NCBI GenBank assembly: GCA_035576005.1
Contig: DATLXH010000093.1
Location: 1 to 25,117 of the forward strand
Reading direction: 5' to 3'
From: DATLXH01 sp035576005
GTDB taxonomy: Bacteria > Acidobacteriota > Thermoanaerobaculia > Gp7-AA8
Length of the DNA stretch: 25,117 nucleotides
Shown here: in pieces, positions 1 to 7,059 of the stretch
Position numbering within the stretch: the first letter of the stretch is position 1
Layout: each line of letters starts with the position of its first letter
Translations under genes and position numbers: made by a program
The notes under the pieces: model-generated
Seen by the model: only the letters and a program-made list of their open reading frames with translations
Database searches by the model: none
What the model was told of the DNA's origin: nothing

Positions 1-170
1 GACCTTTGTCGTGAGACGGCGGAGAGTGGCTTGGATGCGAGGCGCACGGCGATTTTGCGACGAAGGCATAGTCGACACTATGTCAAGGAGCGAAATTGCC
101 GTGCAACGAAGCAGACAGGCCGCTATCCGTCGTCTCGCGGCGAAGGTCCGTGAGAAATGCGGGCTAGCGC
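1..170 (+). repeat. Inverted-repeat element, left end cut by window edge
   Basis: Bases 150-170 (GTGAGAAATGCGGGCTAGCG plus one C) recur exactly at 3673-3693. The first 16 bases (GACCTTTGTCGTGAGA) match 16683-16697 with one mismatch. The following GTGAG-x-CGG-x-GGA pattern also matches the reverse complement of the spacer at 3645-3670. I therefore read 1-170 as a longer copy of the element seen at 3629-3686 and 16651-16718, missing its left terminal repeat because the window starts inside it. The interior holds a small dyad (CATAGT/ACTATG around 66-81). The Arg-rich 65-codon reading frame across it has no recognisable features and is probably not a gene. No gene is supported in 1-256. Confidence 0.55.
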
Positions 171-256
171 CGAGACATTCGACACGCGGGCGGGCCCGGG
201 CGCTGTAGACAGTCCGTCAGCCTGCTCCCTGACGCGTCGACACAGACTACCGGCAC

Positions 257-2194
257 TCACCCATGCGGTTGAGTGACCTCGAAGACCTTCGCTTCGATGA
301 ACACGTCGACCACCGCCGGATCAATGAGGCCGTCTTTCACTTCCATTTTCAAAATGTCCAGCGCTCGATCGGTTGGCACCGCTCGTTTATAGGGGCGGTC
401 GTTCGCGGTTAGAGCGTCGTAGATATCGGAAACCGTCATCATCCTCGACTGAAGCGGGATTTTTTCGGCAGGCAGACCCAGCGGATAACCGCGACCATTG
501 AGCTTTTCATGGTGTGCGTACGCGATGTTGGGAACTCCCATCAGGTCTTTGGTCCACGGGATCTTCGACAGAAAATGAAATGTATGAGTCACGTGACTCT
601 CGATCTCCGATCTTTCCATCTGATCCAGATTGCCTTTTCGGATTGAGAGGATGCGAGCCTCCTCGGGACCGAGGAGTGGGCGCCGCTGCCCTGATCCATC
701 CTCGAACTCGCGCGTGCCCAGAGCCTGCAGATACTGAAAGTCGCCCTCTGGGAGAACGGTCGGCTCGTTGGACTGCGTGATGAATTGAAAATCGTTCTTC
801 AAAGCCGCAATCTCATCATTCATTGCATGGTCGAGCTGCTCGCTGACTGCCTGGAACCCTTCAGGACCGTGCTTCAAAAGGTGGTCGAGTTTCATTTTCG
901 TGAACCGGGTCTCCACTTCCTTGACCACATACTCGAAGCGGAACCTGATCACGTCGAGTTGCAACGGGTAGAGCTTCTTCTGTTTCACGAGGACCTGTTC
1001 CCGCACTCCGACTTTTCCGAAGTCGTGAAGGAGGGAGGCATAGCGAATCTCTCGCAACTGGTCGGTGGAGAAACGGACTTCGCTGAACAGACCGGTAGGG
1101 ATCTGGTCGACGATTTTGGCAAGGGCAACAGTGAGCTCCGCGACGCGGAAGGAGTGCCCTGAGGTCGTGGGGTCGCGTTGCTCAATGGCTGTGACCGCGG
1201 CGGTTACGAAGCCCTCGAAGAGCCGTTCAATCGAGTCGTAGAGGTAGTTGTTCTCAACCGCAATCGTTGCCTGACCAGCAAGCGATCTCATCAGGTCGAT
1301 GGTGGGCTGGTCGAACGGGATGACTTCGTGAGGCACACTCGCAGCCGTCAGTTTCTTTTCCTTCCCTCTCCTTTTCCGGTTGATGAGCTGCAGCACGCCG
1401 ATCGTGTCGCCCGAATGGTTCTTCATTGGAAAAAGTAACATCGACCTGGTCAAATAGCCGTTCTCTGTATCGAAGGAACGATTGATCGAGTATTCGACGT
1501 CGGGCGGAAGGTCGTACGCATCATCGATCACCAGCGTCTGACCGGTCAGCGCAACAAACCCAGCCAGACTCTTTTTCGTGATCGGCAGAACCTTCTCTTC
1601 GAAATTCACCGCGATCGAATCGTTCTGCGCAAGCTTCCACCGGAGAACCTTTCCGACTCCTGGAATCTCGTCGAGCAGATAGAGCGAGCCGGCGTCGGAT
1701 CGGCTCAGCTCGCGACTCTTGCTGAGAATCATCTTCATGAGGACTGAGTGGTCGCGGATGGTTGACAGGGACATGCCGACCTTATTGAGCTCCTCGAGCT
1801 GGAGACTCCGCTCATTGAGCTGACGCTCGAGGTGATCGGTGCGCAGCGTCTGGTCGAGGTCTTCGAAGGCCCTGGTGATTCCCGACAGGAACTCGTCAGG
1901 GTCTACGTCTTCTGCAAGCTCTGCCACGACCTTATCGAGCGTCAGCCATTCCGGAAGGATCGAGGCTCCCCACCTCACGACCACGAAGCGCTGCTCGTCC
2001 AGTCCGTGAGGTTTTTCGTGTGCAGCGACCTGGGGGTCGAGCAGGATGACGTGCGCAAGCCGGCGATCGAACGCCTTCCCGGTCTTCCCGTCGAACGCCG
2101 TCGGCTCAATCTCCTCTCGGCGCAGTAAGCTCTCGAAAGATTCGATCGGAAATCCAGGCGAGTGGACGAGACGTCTACGAATGGCTCGAGTCAT
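257..2194 (-). CDS. GAF / HD-GYP domain cyclic-di-GMP phosphodiesterase
   Basis: Predicted cytosolic c-di-GMP phosphodiesterase of 645 residues. Order: an N-terminal region with no clear assignment (possibly a degenerate receiver), a short coiled coil (about 115-140), a GAF sensor domain (about 145-315), then HD-GYP. Metal-site motifs are visible: GHSFRVAEL near residue 346, HDFGK with HD at about 390-391, HHEKLNGRGYP at about 561-571, and SDIYDALTANDRPYK after it, so catalysis is plausible. About 170 residues separate HD from HHE, roughly 100 more than in a minimal HD-GYP domain; the insert is charged and helical. The frame is open upstream to 2302, but the extra 36 residues are Arg/His/Ser-rich and unlike coding sequence. 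The ATG at 2194 has GGAGGG 11 nt upstream, so I chose it. It is transcribed divergently from the diiron oxygenase. The ligand of the GAF domain is unknown. Confidence 0.9.
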   Translation of the reverse strand: MTRAIRRRLVHSPGFPIESFESLLRREEIEPTAFDGKTGKAFDRRLAHVILLDPQVAAHEKPHGLDEQRFVVVRWGASILPEWLTLDKVVAELAEDVDPDEFLSGITRAFEDLDQTLRTDHLERQLNERSLQLEELNKVGMSLSTIRDHSVLMKMILSKSRELSRSDAGSLYLLDEIPGVGKVLRWKLAQNDSIAVNFEEKVLPITKKSLAGFVALTGQTLVIDDAYDLPPDVEYSINRSFDTENGYLTRSMLLFPMKNHSGDTIGVLQLINRKRRGKEKKLTAASVPHEVIPFDQPTIDLMRSLAGQATIAVENNYLYDSIERLFEGFVTAAVTAIEQRDPTTSGHSFRVAELTVALAKIVDQIPTGLFSEVRFSTDQLREIRYASLLHDFGKVGVREQVLVKQKKLYPLQLDVIRFRFEYVVKEVETRFTKMKLDHLLKHGPEGFQAVSEQLDHAMNDEIAALKNDFQFITQSNEPTVLPEGDFQYLQALGTREFEDGSGQRRPLLGPEEARILSIRKGNLDQMERSEIESHVTHTFHFLSKIPWTKDLMGVPNIAYAHHEKLNGRGYPLGLPAEKIPLQSRMMTVSDIYDALTANDRPYKRAVPTDRALDILKMEVKDGLIDPAVVDVFIEAKVFEVTQPHG

Positions 2195-2353
2195 CAGCAC
2201 AGAAACCCTCCGGTCCCTCCATGGCACTTCTCTCAGGGATTGCGCCGTACGATTATGCACGTGTCTGGATCGAGAATGGATTCGGGACTGCTCATGTTTC
2301 ACCCAACAGCCGACGGATCGCCACGTTGCGTCGACCGCCGAACCCCTATCCCC

Positions 2354-2359
2354 AGGAGG
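2354..2359 (+). promoter_or_regulatory. Ribosome binding site deciding a TTG start
   Basis: AGGAGG lies 5 nt before the in-frame TTG at 2365. The alternative ATG at 2221 has no such site and would leave only 26 bp between the divergent starts, with no room for two promoters. This favours 2365 as the start of the diiron oxygenase. Confidence 0.6.
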
Positions 2360-2364
2360 ATGTT

Positions 2365-3621
2365 TTGGCCGCGTACACGACAGAGACCATCACGCCGAAG
2401 TATCACGAGGCCCTCCTCGGATGGCAGAAGCAGAACTTTCCCGAGCTGAGATTTCTCGAGGAGAACTGGACCAGGTACTATCCGACGCAGACTCCCTACA
2501 GGCTCCTTGCCAAGATCGGAAAGTTGCAGTCCGAGTCCATACAGTACGGACGGTTCACCGGGAAGACCAAGCTCGAGAAGGCCGGCGACATGGTCGGAAA
2601 CATGTTCTACACAGCCCGCGACATCATCCGGGCACAGGCCTCGACTGAGCTCGGCTCGATTCAACAGCACCGCCTCACTCTCGAGGAAGCGCCGACCGAT
2701 GCGATGAAGGTGTCGGTTCTGCGCATCATGGCTGAGGAGCTCCGTCACGCCTATCAGATGTTCTGGGTCTTCGATCACGATCCGAGCTGGAAAAAGCCAG
2801 GCCATCCAGACATCGCTACCGAAACTCTCGACGAGCTCCTGTCCATGCGGCTGGGGAATCATGTCCTCGATGCGTTCAACATCCCATTCATCAACTTTCT
2901 CGACAATGTCGTCTTTGCCACCGTCATTGACCTCGTCGGCAAGTATCAACTCGACATGCAGCGCGTCTTCTCCTACGCGCCAATGGCGCGCTCGATGGGA
3001 CCGATGCTTTCCGAAGAGGGTTACCACATCGGGTCGGGGCGCGGATTCCTCAAGGATCTGGCGGTCCGCGCTGTCGAAGGGAGCGGAACGTACTCACTCA
3101 ACGATATTCAGAGAACGCTCAACGTATGGCTCCCGAAGGGAGCCGAGATGTTCGGGAACGAGCGCGGAGGCGAGACCAATATCGCCTTCGGGTTCAAAGA
3201 CCGAAACAATCTGACCGCGCAGTCGGAATATCTTCAGGAAGTTCGTGAGCTCATCGAGCTGACGAACATCGCGCTGGCTCAGGCTCTATCGAAGGGGATT
3301 ACCGCGCCGGATGCAAGGAGTCTGGTTCGGGAGATCGCCGACACCGGAGAAGAGCAGCAGGGAATCAAGCCTGAATACCTCCTTTATATGCCCGACTCGA
3401 AGTTCTTCCGCCAGCGCGGGATGGAAGAAATCATCTTTCTTCCGTACGACGTGCGAGGCGAAATGCTCACCGAGAATGGCGCGCCGATCGCGGGTGAACA
3501 ATATATAAGCTATCTCGAGTCCGTGCTCCCGGCGTACTACGTGAAGGGTGAGGATTTCCGTAAATATACGGAGGGCTTGCTCGGTCGCGAGCGTCCTGCC
3601 GCGGGCTTGGCAGGCTGGTAA
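2365..3621 (+). CDS. PaaA/BoxB-like diiron aromatic-CoA oxygenase
   Basis: Resembles the phenylacetyl-CoA/benzoyl-CoA epoxidase family (ferritin-like diiron oxygenases, PF05138-type). Two E-x-x-H iron-ligand motifs are visible: AEELRHAYQ (E125, H128 from the TTG start) and LSEEGYH (E218, H221). An earlier glutamate in STELGS (E95) could be the first ligand. Length (418 aa, or 466 from the ATG at 2221) is closer to BoxB (about 470) than to PaaA (about 310). No paaBCDE, boxA reductase or CoA-ligase gene is beside it, so it is an orphan whose substrate and electron donor cannot be named. It is divergent from the HD-GYP gene; the 170 bp between them should hold both promoters. Start choice: TTG at 2365 with a perfect AGGAGG rather than ATG at 2221 without one. 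I am confident of the fold and unsure of the reaction. Confidence 0.75.
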   Translation: MAAYTTETITPKYHEALLGWQKQNFPELRFLEENWTRYYPTQTPYRLLAKIGKLQSESIQYGRFTGKTKLEKAGDMVGNMFYTARDIIRAQASTELGSIQQHRLTLEEAPTDAMKVSVLRIMAEELRHAYQMFWVFDHDPSWKKPGHPDIATETLDELLSMRLGNHVLDAFNIPFINFLDNVVFATVIDLVGKYQLDMQRVFSYAPMARSMGPMLSEEGYHIGSGRGFLKDLAVRAVEGSGTYSLNDIQRTLNVWLPKGAEMFGNERGGETNIAFGFKDRNNLTAQSEYLQEVRELIELTNIALAQALSKGITAPDARSLVREIADTGEEQQGIKPEYLLYMPDSKFFRQRGMEEIIFLPYDVRGEMLTENGAPIAGEQYISYLESVLPAYYVKGEDFRKYTEGLLGRERPAAGLAGW

Positions 3622-3628
3622 GGTCCGG

Positions 3629-3686
3629 CCCGCATTTCTCACAGACCGTCCACCGCCTCACGACGACGTTCTGTGAGAAATGCGGG
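3629..3686. repeat. 58-bp inverted-repeat element (short copy)
   Basis: Perfect 16-bp arms, CCCGCATTTCTCACAG at 3629-3644 and its reverse complement at 3671-3686, enclose a 26-nt spacer. The right flank CTAGCGC (3687-3693) is shared with the copy at 150-170. It lies 7 bp after the stop of the diiron oxygenase. The stem could act as a transcript-end hairpin, but there is no T-tract. Confidence 0.85.
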
Positions 3687-3758
3687 CTAGCGCGGATAGT
3701 GATTCCTCGAGTCGTCGGTGTAACGGCGGCCGCTCGAAGGCGGGGTAGCTCCGACTGA

Positions 3759-3786
3759 TTGCTGATTCACCTGTTCCTGCTATCTT
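3759..3786 (+). promoter_or_regulatory. Candidate promoter, leaderless type
   Basis: TTGCTG (3759-3764), a 16-nt spacer and TATCTT (3781-3786) lie so that the -10 box ends 7 nt before the ATG at 3794. Transcription would begin at or beside the start codon. Each box matches consensus at only four of six positions. Confidence 0.35.
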
Positions 3787-3793
3787 GCGGGGC

Positions 3794-4237
3794 ATGCTGC
3801 TCTCGACTCGGACTCTGCTCGCCGCCATCATGCTGATCATGCTCACGGGCTGCGGGCAGCTTCGGGAGCTTCCTACTGAGCCGATAGATCCAGGGAGTGA
3901 ACCGATCGATCCGAGCGCGACACTCACACGCGTGCAGAGCGAAATCTTTACCCCCACCTGCGCCACCATTGGCTGTCACGACCCCGCAGTCCAACAGGGA
4001 TCGCTCGTGCTCAGCCCGGGTCGGTCATTTGCGGAGCTGGTCGGAAAACCGAGCGCTCAGGTACCGCAAACTCTGCGAGTACGTCCTCTCGATCCCGACA
4101 GAAGCTATCTCTACATGAAAGTAATCGGGGCGCCGGGGATTACAGGAGACCGGATGCCGCAGAACGCGCCTGCACTCAGTCAGGCGCAGCGGACTCTGAT
4201 TCGAGACTGGATTCGAAGAGGTGCGCCGAATGACTGA
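3794..4237 (+). CDS. Lipoprotein c-type cytochrome with CX4CH haem site
   Basis: Short exported protein of 147 residues. An N-terminal hydrophobic segment ends in the lipobox LTGC (C20), so it should be lipid-anchored. Then TPTCATIGCHD gives C56, C61 and H62: a CX4CH arrangement in place of the usual CX2CH. Downstream GDRMP supplies M121, a likely distal haem ligand, and the ending TLIRDWIRRGAP is typical of small cytochromes found in Planctomycetes and Acidobacteria. Probable role: electron transfer at the cell envelope. ATG 3794 is preferred over TTG 3785, which has no ribosome site. The stop overlaps the next gene (ATGACTGA), so the pair is translationally coupled. If CX4CH is not matured with haem, the protein could be a metal- or disulphide-containing lipoprotein. 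Confidence 0.7.
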   Translation: MLLSTRTLLAAIMLIMLTGCGQLRELPTEPIDPGSEPIDPSATLTRVQSEIFTPTCATIGCHDPAVQQGSLVLSPGRSFAELVGKPSAQVPQTLRVRPLDPDRSYLYMKVIGAPGITGDRMPQNAPALSQAQRTLIRDWIRRGAPND

Positions 4238-5078
4238 GCGTTGCCTCTTCATAGTCATCGTTCTCGCACTCCTGGCCCTCCCCTGCGCGGCTCAGGACCG
4301 AACCACGCCGATCCCGGCACTTCCTCTGGGCGACGCGCTGCTCAATCTTCCGACTGCCCGTATCCCGATCGAGGGAGAGTGGGAGGTGAGATTCACGCAC
4401 CGGTTCATCCAGCCGGTCAATCGCGGAGATGTCCATTCTCTGTGGGGTCTCGATGGAGGTGCGGACGTTGGGATTGGACTCTCCTGGGCAGCTCGCCCCT
4501 ACCTTCAGATCTCTCTTGTTCGCTCGAGCCTCCTGGACGATATCGAACTGGCGGCCAGGTACGTTTTCGTGCAGCAGGCTCCTTCCCTGCCCTTTTCGCT
4601 GAGCCTGCGCGGCGGGGCCGCGGTCAGGACGGATCGAGGCGCGAGTCATCGTTCGAGCCTTTTCGCGCAAGCGATCGTCTCGCACCAGGTAGCGAGCCGA
4701 CGGGCTGAGGTCTTCTTCGTCCCCACAGTCGTCACCAACGCCGGACCGTTCCGGAGCGCGGTCAGCCTGCCGATCGGAGCTGCCTACGCTCTGAAGCCGA
4801 CGCTTTTCGTCATTGGAGAGATCTACCCGGTAAATCGCGACCTTCCTGCGGGACTACGTTCCGACGTGGGTTGGGCGGTGGGGCTCAAAAGGACTATAGG
4901 GGGCCACTATTTCGACGTGATGCTCTCCGATACGCGCGCCACCCTGGTCGATCAGTACACTCCGGGAGCCTTCATCTGTGACGGGCGCAACCGCTGCGCC
5001 GGAATCGAAGGAGGGGACCTGCACCTCGGGTTCAACATCGTTCGAAAGTTCGGCAGACGAGTCGGATCGCGTCGATAA
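4230..5078 (+). CDS. DUF5777-family outer-membrane beta-barrel protein
   Basis: 282 residues. A signal peptide ends near ALPCAAQ. The N-terminal pattern LLNLPTARIPIEGEWEVRFTHRF style (split here: LLNLPTARIP, then EVRFTHRF) is characteristic of the DUF5777 family of predicted outer-membrane barrels. Alternating hydrophobic strands follow to the C-terminus. Two cysteines near the end (ICDGRNRCAG) could form a disulphide. The ATG at 4230 overlaps the stop of the cytochrome gene and has GAGG 8 nt upstream inside that gene; a GTG at 4221 is the alternative. Pairing with a small haem lipoprotein suggests the two act together at the envelope, perhaps in electron or metal traffic, but this is inferred from position only. 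Confidence 0.7.
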   Translation: MTERCLFIVIVLALLALPCAAQDRTTPIPALPLGDALLNLPTARIPIEGEWEVRFTHRFIQPVNRGDVHSLWGLDGGADVGIGLSWAARPYLQISLVRSSLLDDIELAARYVFVQQAPSLPFSLSLRGGAAVRTDRGASHRSSLFAQAIVSHQVASRRAEVFFVPTVVTNAGPFRSAVSLPIGAAYALKPTLFVIGEIYPVNRDLPAGLRSDVGWAVGLKRTIGGHYFDVMLSDTRATLVDQYTPGAFICDGRNRCAGIEGGDLHLGFNIVRKFGRRVGSRR

Positions 5079-5136
5079 GCGAACCCACGCGGGAAGTTCC
5101 AAACGTTTCCGGGCGAAATGTATGGACCGCAAGAGT

Positions 5137-5206
5137 GTCGCGGGACAGAGAGGAGTGTCTGTCCTACATGCGCGTGTGGGACAGACACTCCTGTCTGGCC
5201 CGCGAC
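5137..5206. repeat. 70-bp intergenic palindrome
   Basis: Left arm 5137-5164 and right arm 5179-5206 are 28-nt inverted repeats with two mismatches around a 14-nt loop; the core is GGAGTGTCTGTCC / GGACAGACACTCC. It is a different sequence from the 3629 family. It lies in the 282-bp gap between the DUF5777 gene and the zinc-ribbon gene and could end the first transcript, though no T-tract follows. No gene is supported in 5079-5360. Confidence 0.85.
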
Positions 5207-5360
5207 AATGCTTCCCAGGGGCTTTCGGAGTCGAACCGGCCGAAGTGCCCGAAATAGGCCAGCCGTTCCCTCGGTTAAAGTTATTACTAGAGCATTCCGC
5301 GGCCGCCGGTCCCTTGTAAGATGGCGGTTAGATTGCAAGAGCACGTCTACGGAGACCTTC

Positions 5361-6362
5361 ATGCGCTGTCCAGAATGCAAAAGCTTCAACGAAGCTGGAA
5401 CGTCGGCCTGCGGACACTGCGGTCTCCTCCTGATGAACCTCGCTCCGGCGAAGCGTCGCAGCGACGACTTTGCAGCGAGTAAGAGACGCGCCTCCGATCA
5501 ATCGTTAATGAAATGCCCCTTCTGCGGGGGGGAAATCCAGAATTCTGCCGCCCGGTGCCTTCACTGCGCCCAGATTGTGAAGGCCGAAGCTAGAGTCGAA
5601 CAGGCCATGCGCCTGCGGGCCCAGATTAACTACGCAAGCTGGGTTGCTTACATCTTCGGTCTCATCGCGTTCGTGGTTTTCAAGCCGGTCGGAATTGTAT
5701 CCATCGCCGCGGGCCTGCTGCTCTCGATCGCCTACTACGCGATTCAGATCGAGCGTGTCTCAAAGTCTCCCCAGGAAACGAAAGAAGGCTTCTGGGATTT
5801 TGCGAAACGGCAGGTGAAGCTCGAGCGAATCGCGATTGCCATTCCCCGCATCCCCGGCCGCAGGCTCGTTTTCGTCGGCACGCCTCTGATCGCAGCAACG
5901 GTTGGATTTCTCGCGAACTTCTTCCTTCTTCAGCAGCCAATGAACAAGATTCTTGCTGCGAATTCAGCCTATGACGGGATGTCGGTCTCGGCCCACTACC
6001 GTTATTTCTTCGTCCCCGGCGAAGTCACATACGATTTGAAATCGATCGGCTCGAGACAGAGCACCCTCGATGTTCACACCGCCCTGCTCGAGTACGCAAA
6101 GACCCTCAAGGGCCGGCGCTTCCGCAACATCCGGCTCTCCTATCAGGGAGTCGACAAGTTTGAGATCGCTGGCGACAAGTTCCAGAAACTGGGCGAGGAA
6201 TACGACCGGCGGAACTTCACCTACGTCCTCCTCGATTTCCCGAGGATTTACCGCCAGCACTCCAGGCCCGCGCCAGCGAAGCGTAACGACAATGACCGCG
6301 ATGCCCTGCTCGAATTTCACCAGCAGTGGTATGCCGCACCGTCACCCTCCCTCGGCCAATAA
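5361..6362 (+). CDS. Double zinc-ribbon membrane protein, function unknown
   Basis: 333 residues from the ATG at 5361, which has GGAGA just upstream. Two zinc ribbons come first: CPEC...CGHC (C3, C6, C17, C20) and CPFC...CLHC (C52, C55, C66, C69). Hydrophobic segments at about 92-107, 110-128 and 168-190 are probably membrane-spanning. The C-terminal 140 residues form a soluble domain without recognised motifs (VSAHYRYFFVPGEV, then a mixed alpha/beta pattern). The reading frame extends upstream to 5118, but that part runs through the palindrome at 5137-5206 and is not credible protein. I do not recognise a named family beyond the ribbons. It stands alone, and ends facing the minus-strand operon. 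Confidence 0.8.
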   Translation: MRCPECKSFNEAGTSACGHCGLLLMNLAPAKRRSDDFAASKRRASDQSLMKCPFCGGEIQNSAARCLHCAQIVKAEARVEQAMRLRAQINYASWVAYIFGLIAFVVFKPVGIVSIAAGLLLSIAYYAIQIERVSKSPQETKEGFWDFAKRQVKLERIAIAIPRIPGRRLVFVGTPLIAATVGFLANFFLLQQPMNKILAANSAYDGMSVSAHYRYFFVPGEVTYDLKSIGSRQSTLDVHTALLEYAKTLKGRRFRNIRLSYQGVDKFEIAGDKFQKLGEEYDRRNFTYVLLDFPRIYRQHSRPAPAKRNDNDRDALLEFHQQWYAAPSPSLGQ

Positions 6363-6387
6363 GCCTCCCTCTCTCGAGGTGTTCTGA

Positions 6388-6413
6388 CTTTCAGCCGCCG
6401 AAGGCGGCGAAAG
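6388..6413. repeat. Hairpin between convergent genes (1)
   Basis: CTTTCAGCCGCC / GGCGGCGAAAG with a 3-nt loop and one bulged A. It lies 25 bp after the zinc-ribbon gene and may help end transcription, but lacks a run of T on either side. Confidence 0.6.
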
Positions 6414-6418
6414 ATCGG

Positions 6419-6445
6419 TAGCACCCGGCTTCAGCCGGGTGGCTA
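6419..6445. repeat. Hairpin between convergent genes (2)
   Basis: ACCCGGCT / AGCCGGGT arms with a 2-nt loop, flanked by TAG-C and G-GCTA that extend the stem around a bulge. Its right end overlaps the stop codon of the minus-strand HAD gene (6443-6445), so it would form at the end of both convergent transcripts. The symmetry suggests a bidirectional terminator or a dispersed palindromic repeat. Confidence 0.6.
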
Positions 6446-7057
6446 GAGAATGCCTTCCTCACGCAGCTCCCTCTCGAGCCTCTCCGCGTCGACGAACTGA
6501 AACGACCTCAAACCAAGGTTGCGAGCGGCAGCGACGTTCTGCGGGAGATCATCGACGAGAATCATCTCCTCGAGCGCAACGTCAAAAACCCGGGCGGCTT
6601 CGTGAAAGATCTCCGCGTCGGGCTTCGCACTCCGAACCTTGTAGGAGTAGACAAACAGGTCCTCTGGGCGGAACAGAGTTGGGAACATCGACGGGATGAC
6701 TCCCGCATGGACTTCATTCGAGTTGGATAGGAAGCCAACTTTGTAGCGTTTGCGTATTCTCGCCAGCAGCTCCTCCATCCCCTCGACCGGACCATCGAAA
6801 AAGTCGGTCCAGACCTCGCGGAGCCGCTTAACGGAACCGCGGTAGCCGATTCCCTCCTTCAACGCCCCGTGAAAGTCTTCAAAAGAGTGAAGTCCCCGCT
6901 CGAGGTCTCGATAGAACCCGGGCTCCTCCAGCGTCTCGACGATCTTCTGCCCAGGTACGGCGGCGTCCAGCGCGATGGCGGCAATGACTCGATCGTATGC
7001 GAGGCGGATGAGCGTATTGCCGAGGTCGAAGACGAACCAGGTTGGGCGTGGCGGCAT
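6443..7057 (-). CDS. HAD-superfamily hydrolase (subfamily IA)
   Basis: 204 residues with the HAD phosphatase motifs in order: FVFDLGNTL (nucleophile Asp; the usual second Asp of DxD is Gly, as in YihX-like sugar phosphatases that start FDLGNV), FLSNSN (motif II), SAKPDAEIF (motif III Lys) and ILVDD (motif IV). Cytosolic; the substrate is probably a small phosphorylated metabolite, not identifiable here. The ATG at 7057 begins 2 nt after the stop of the carboxyltransferase gene; the frame is open further upstream only as a shadow of that gene. It is the last gene of the minus-strand operon and may be a house-cleaning enzyme for the pathway. Confidence 0.85.
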   Translation of the reverse strand: MPPRPTWFVFDLGNTLIRLAYDRVIAAIALDAAVPGQKIVETLEEPGFYRDLERGLHSFEDFHGALKEGIGYRGSVKRLREVWTDFFDGPVEGMEELLARIRKRYKVGFLSNSNEVHAGVIPSMFPTLFRPEDLFVYSYKVRSAKPDAEIFHEAARVFDVALEEMILVDDLPQNVAAARNLGLRSFQFVDAERLERELREEGIL

Positions 7058-7059
7058 GG

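Noticed and set aside
11..208. 65-codon Arg-rich frame at the left edge
   Set aside because: It runs through the repeat element, has no ribosome site and no domain-like pattern.
2299..3027. 242-codon minus-strand frame opposite the diiron oxygenase
   Set aside because: Antisense shadow of a gene with clear family motifs; no motif of its own.
5118..5360. Upstream extension of the zinc-ribbon gene
   Set aside because: It translates the long palindrome and lacks a ribosome site; ATG 5361 is preceded by GGAGA.
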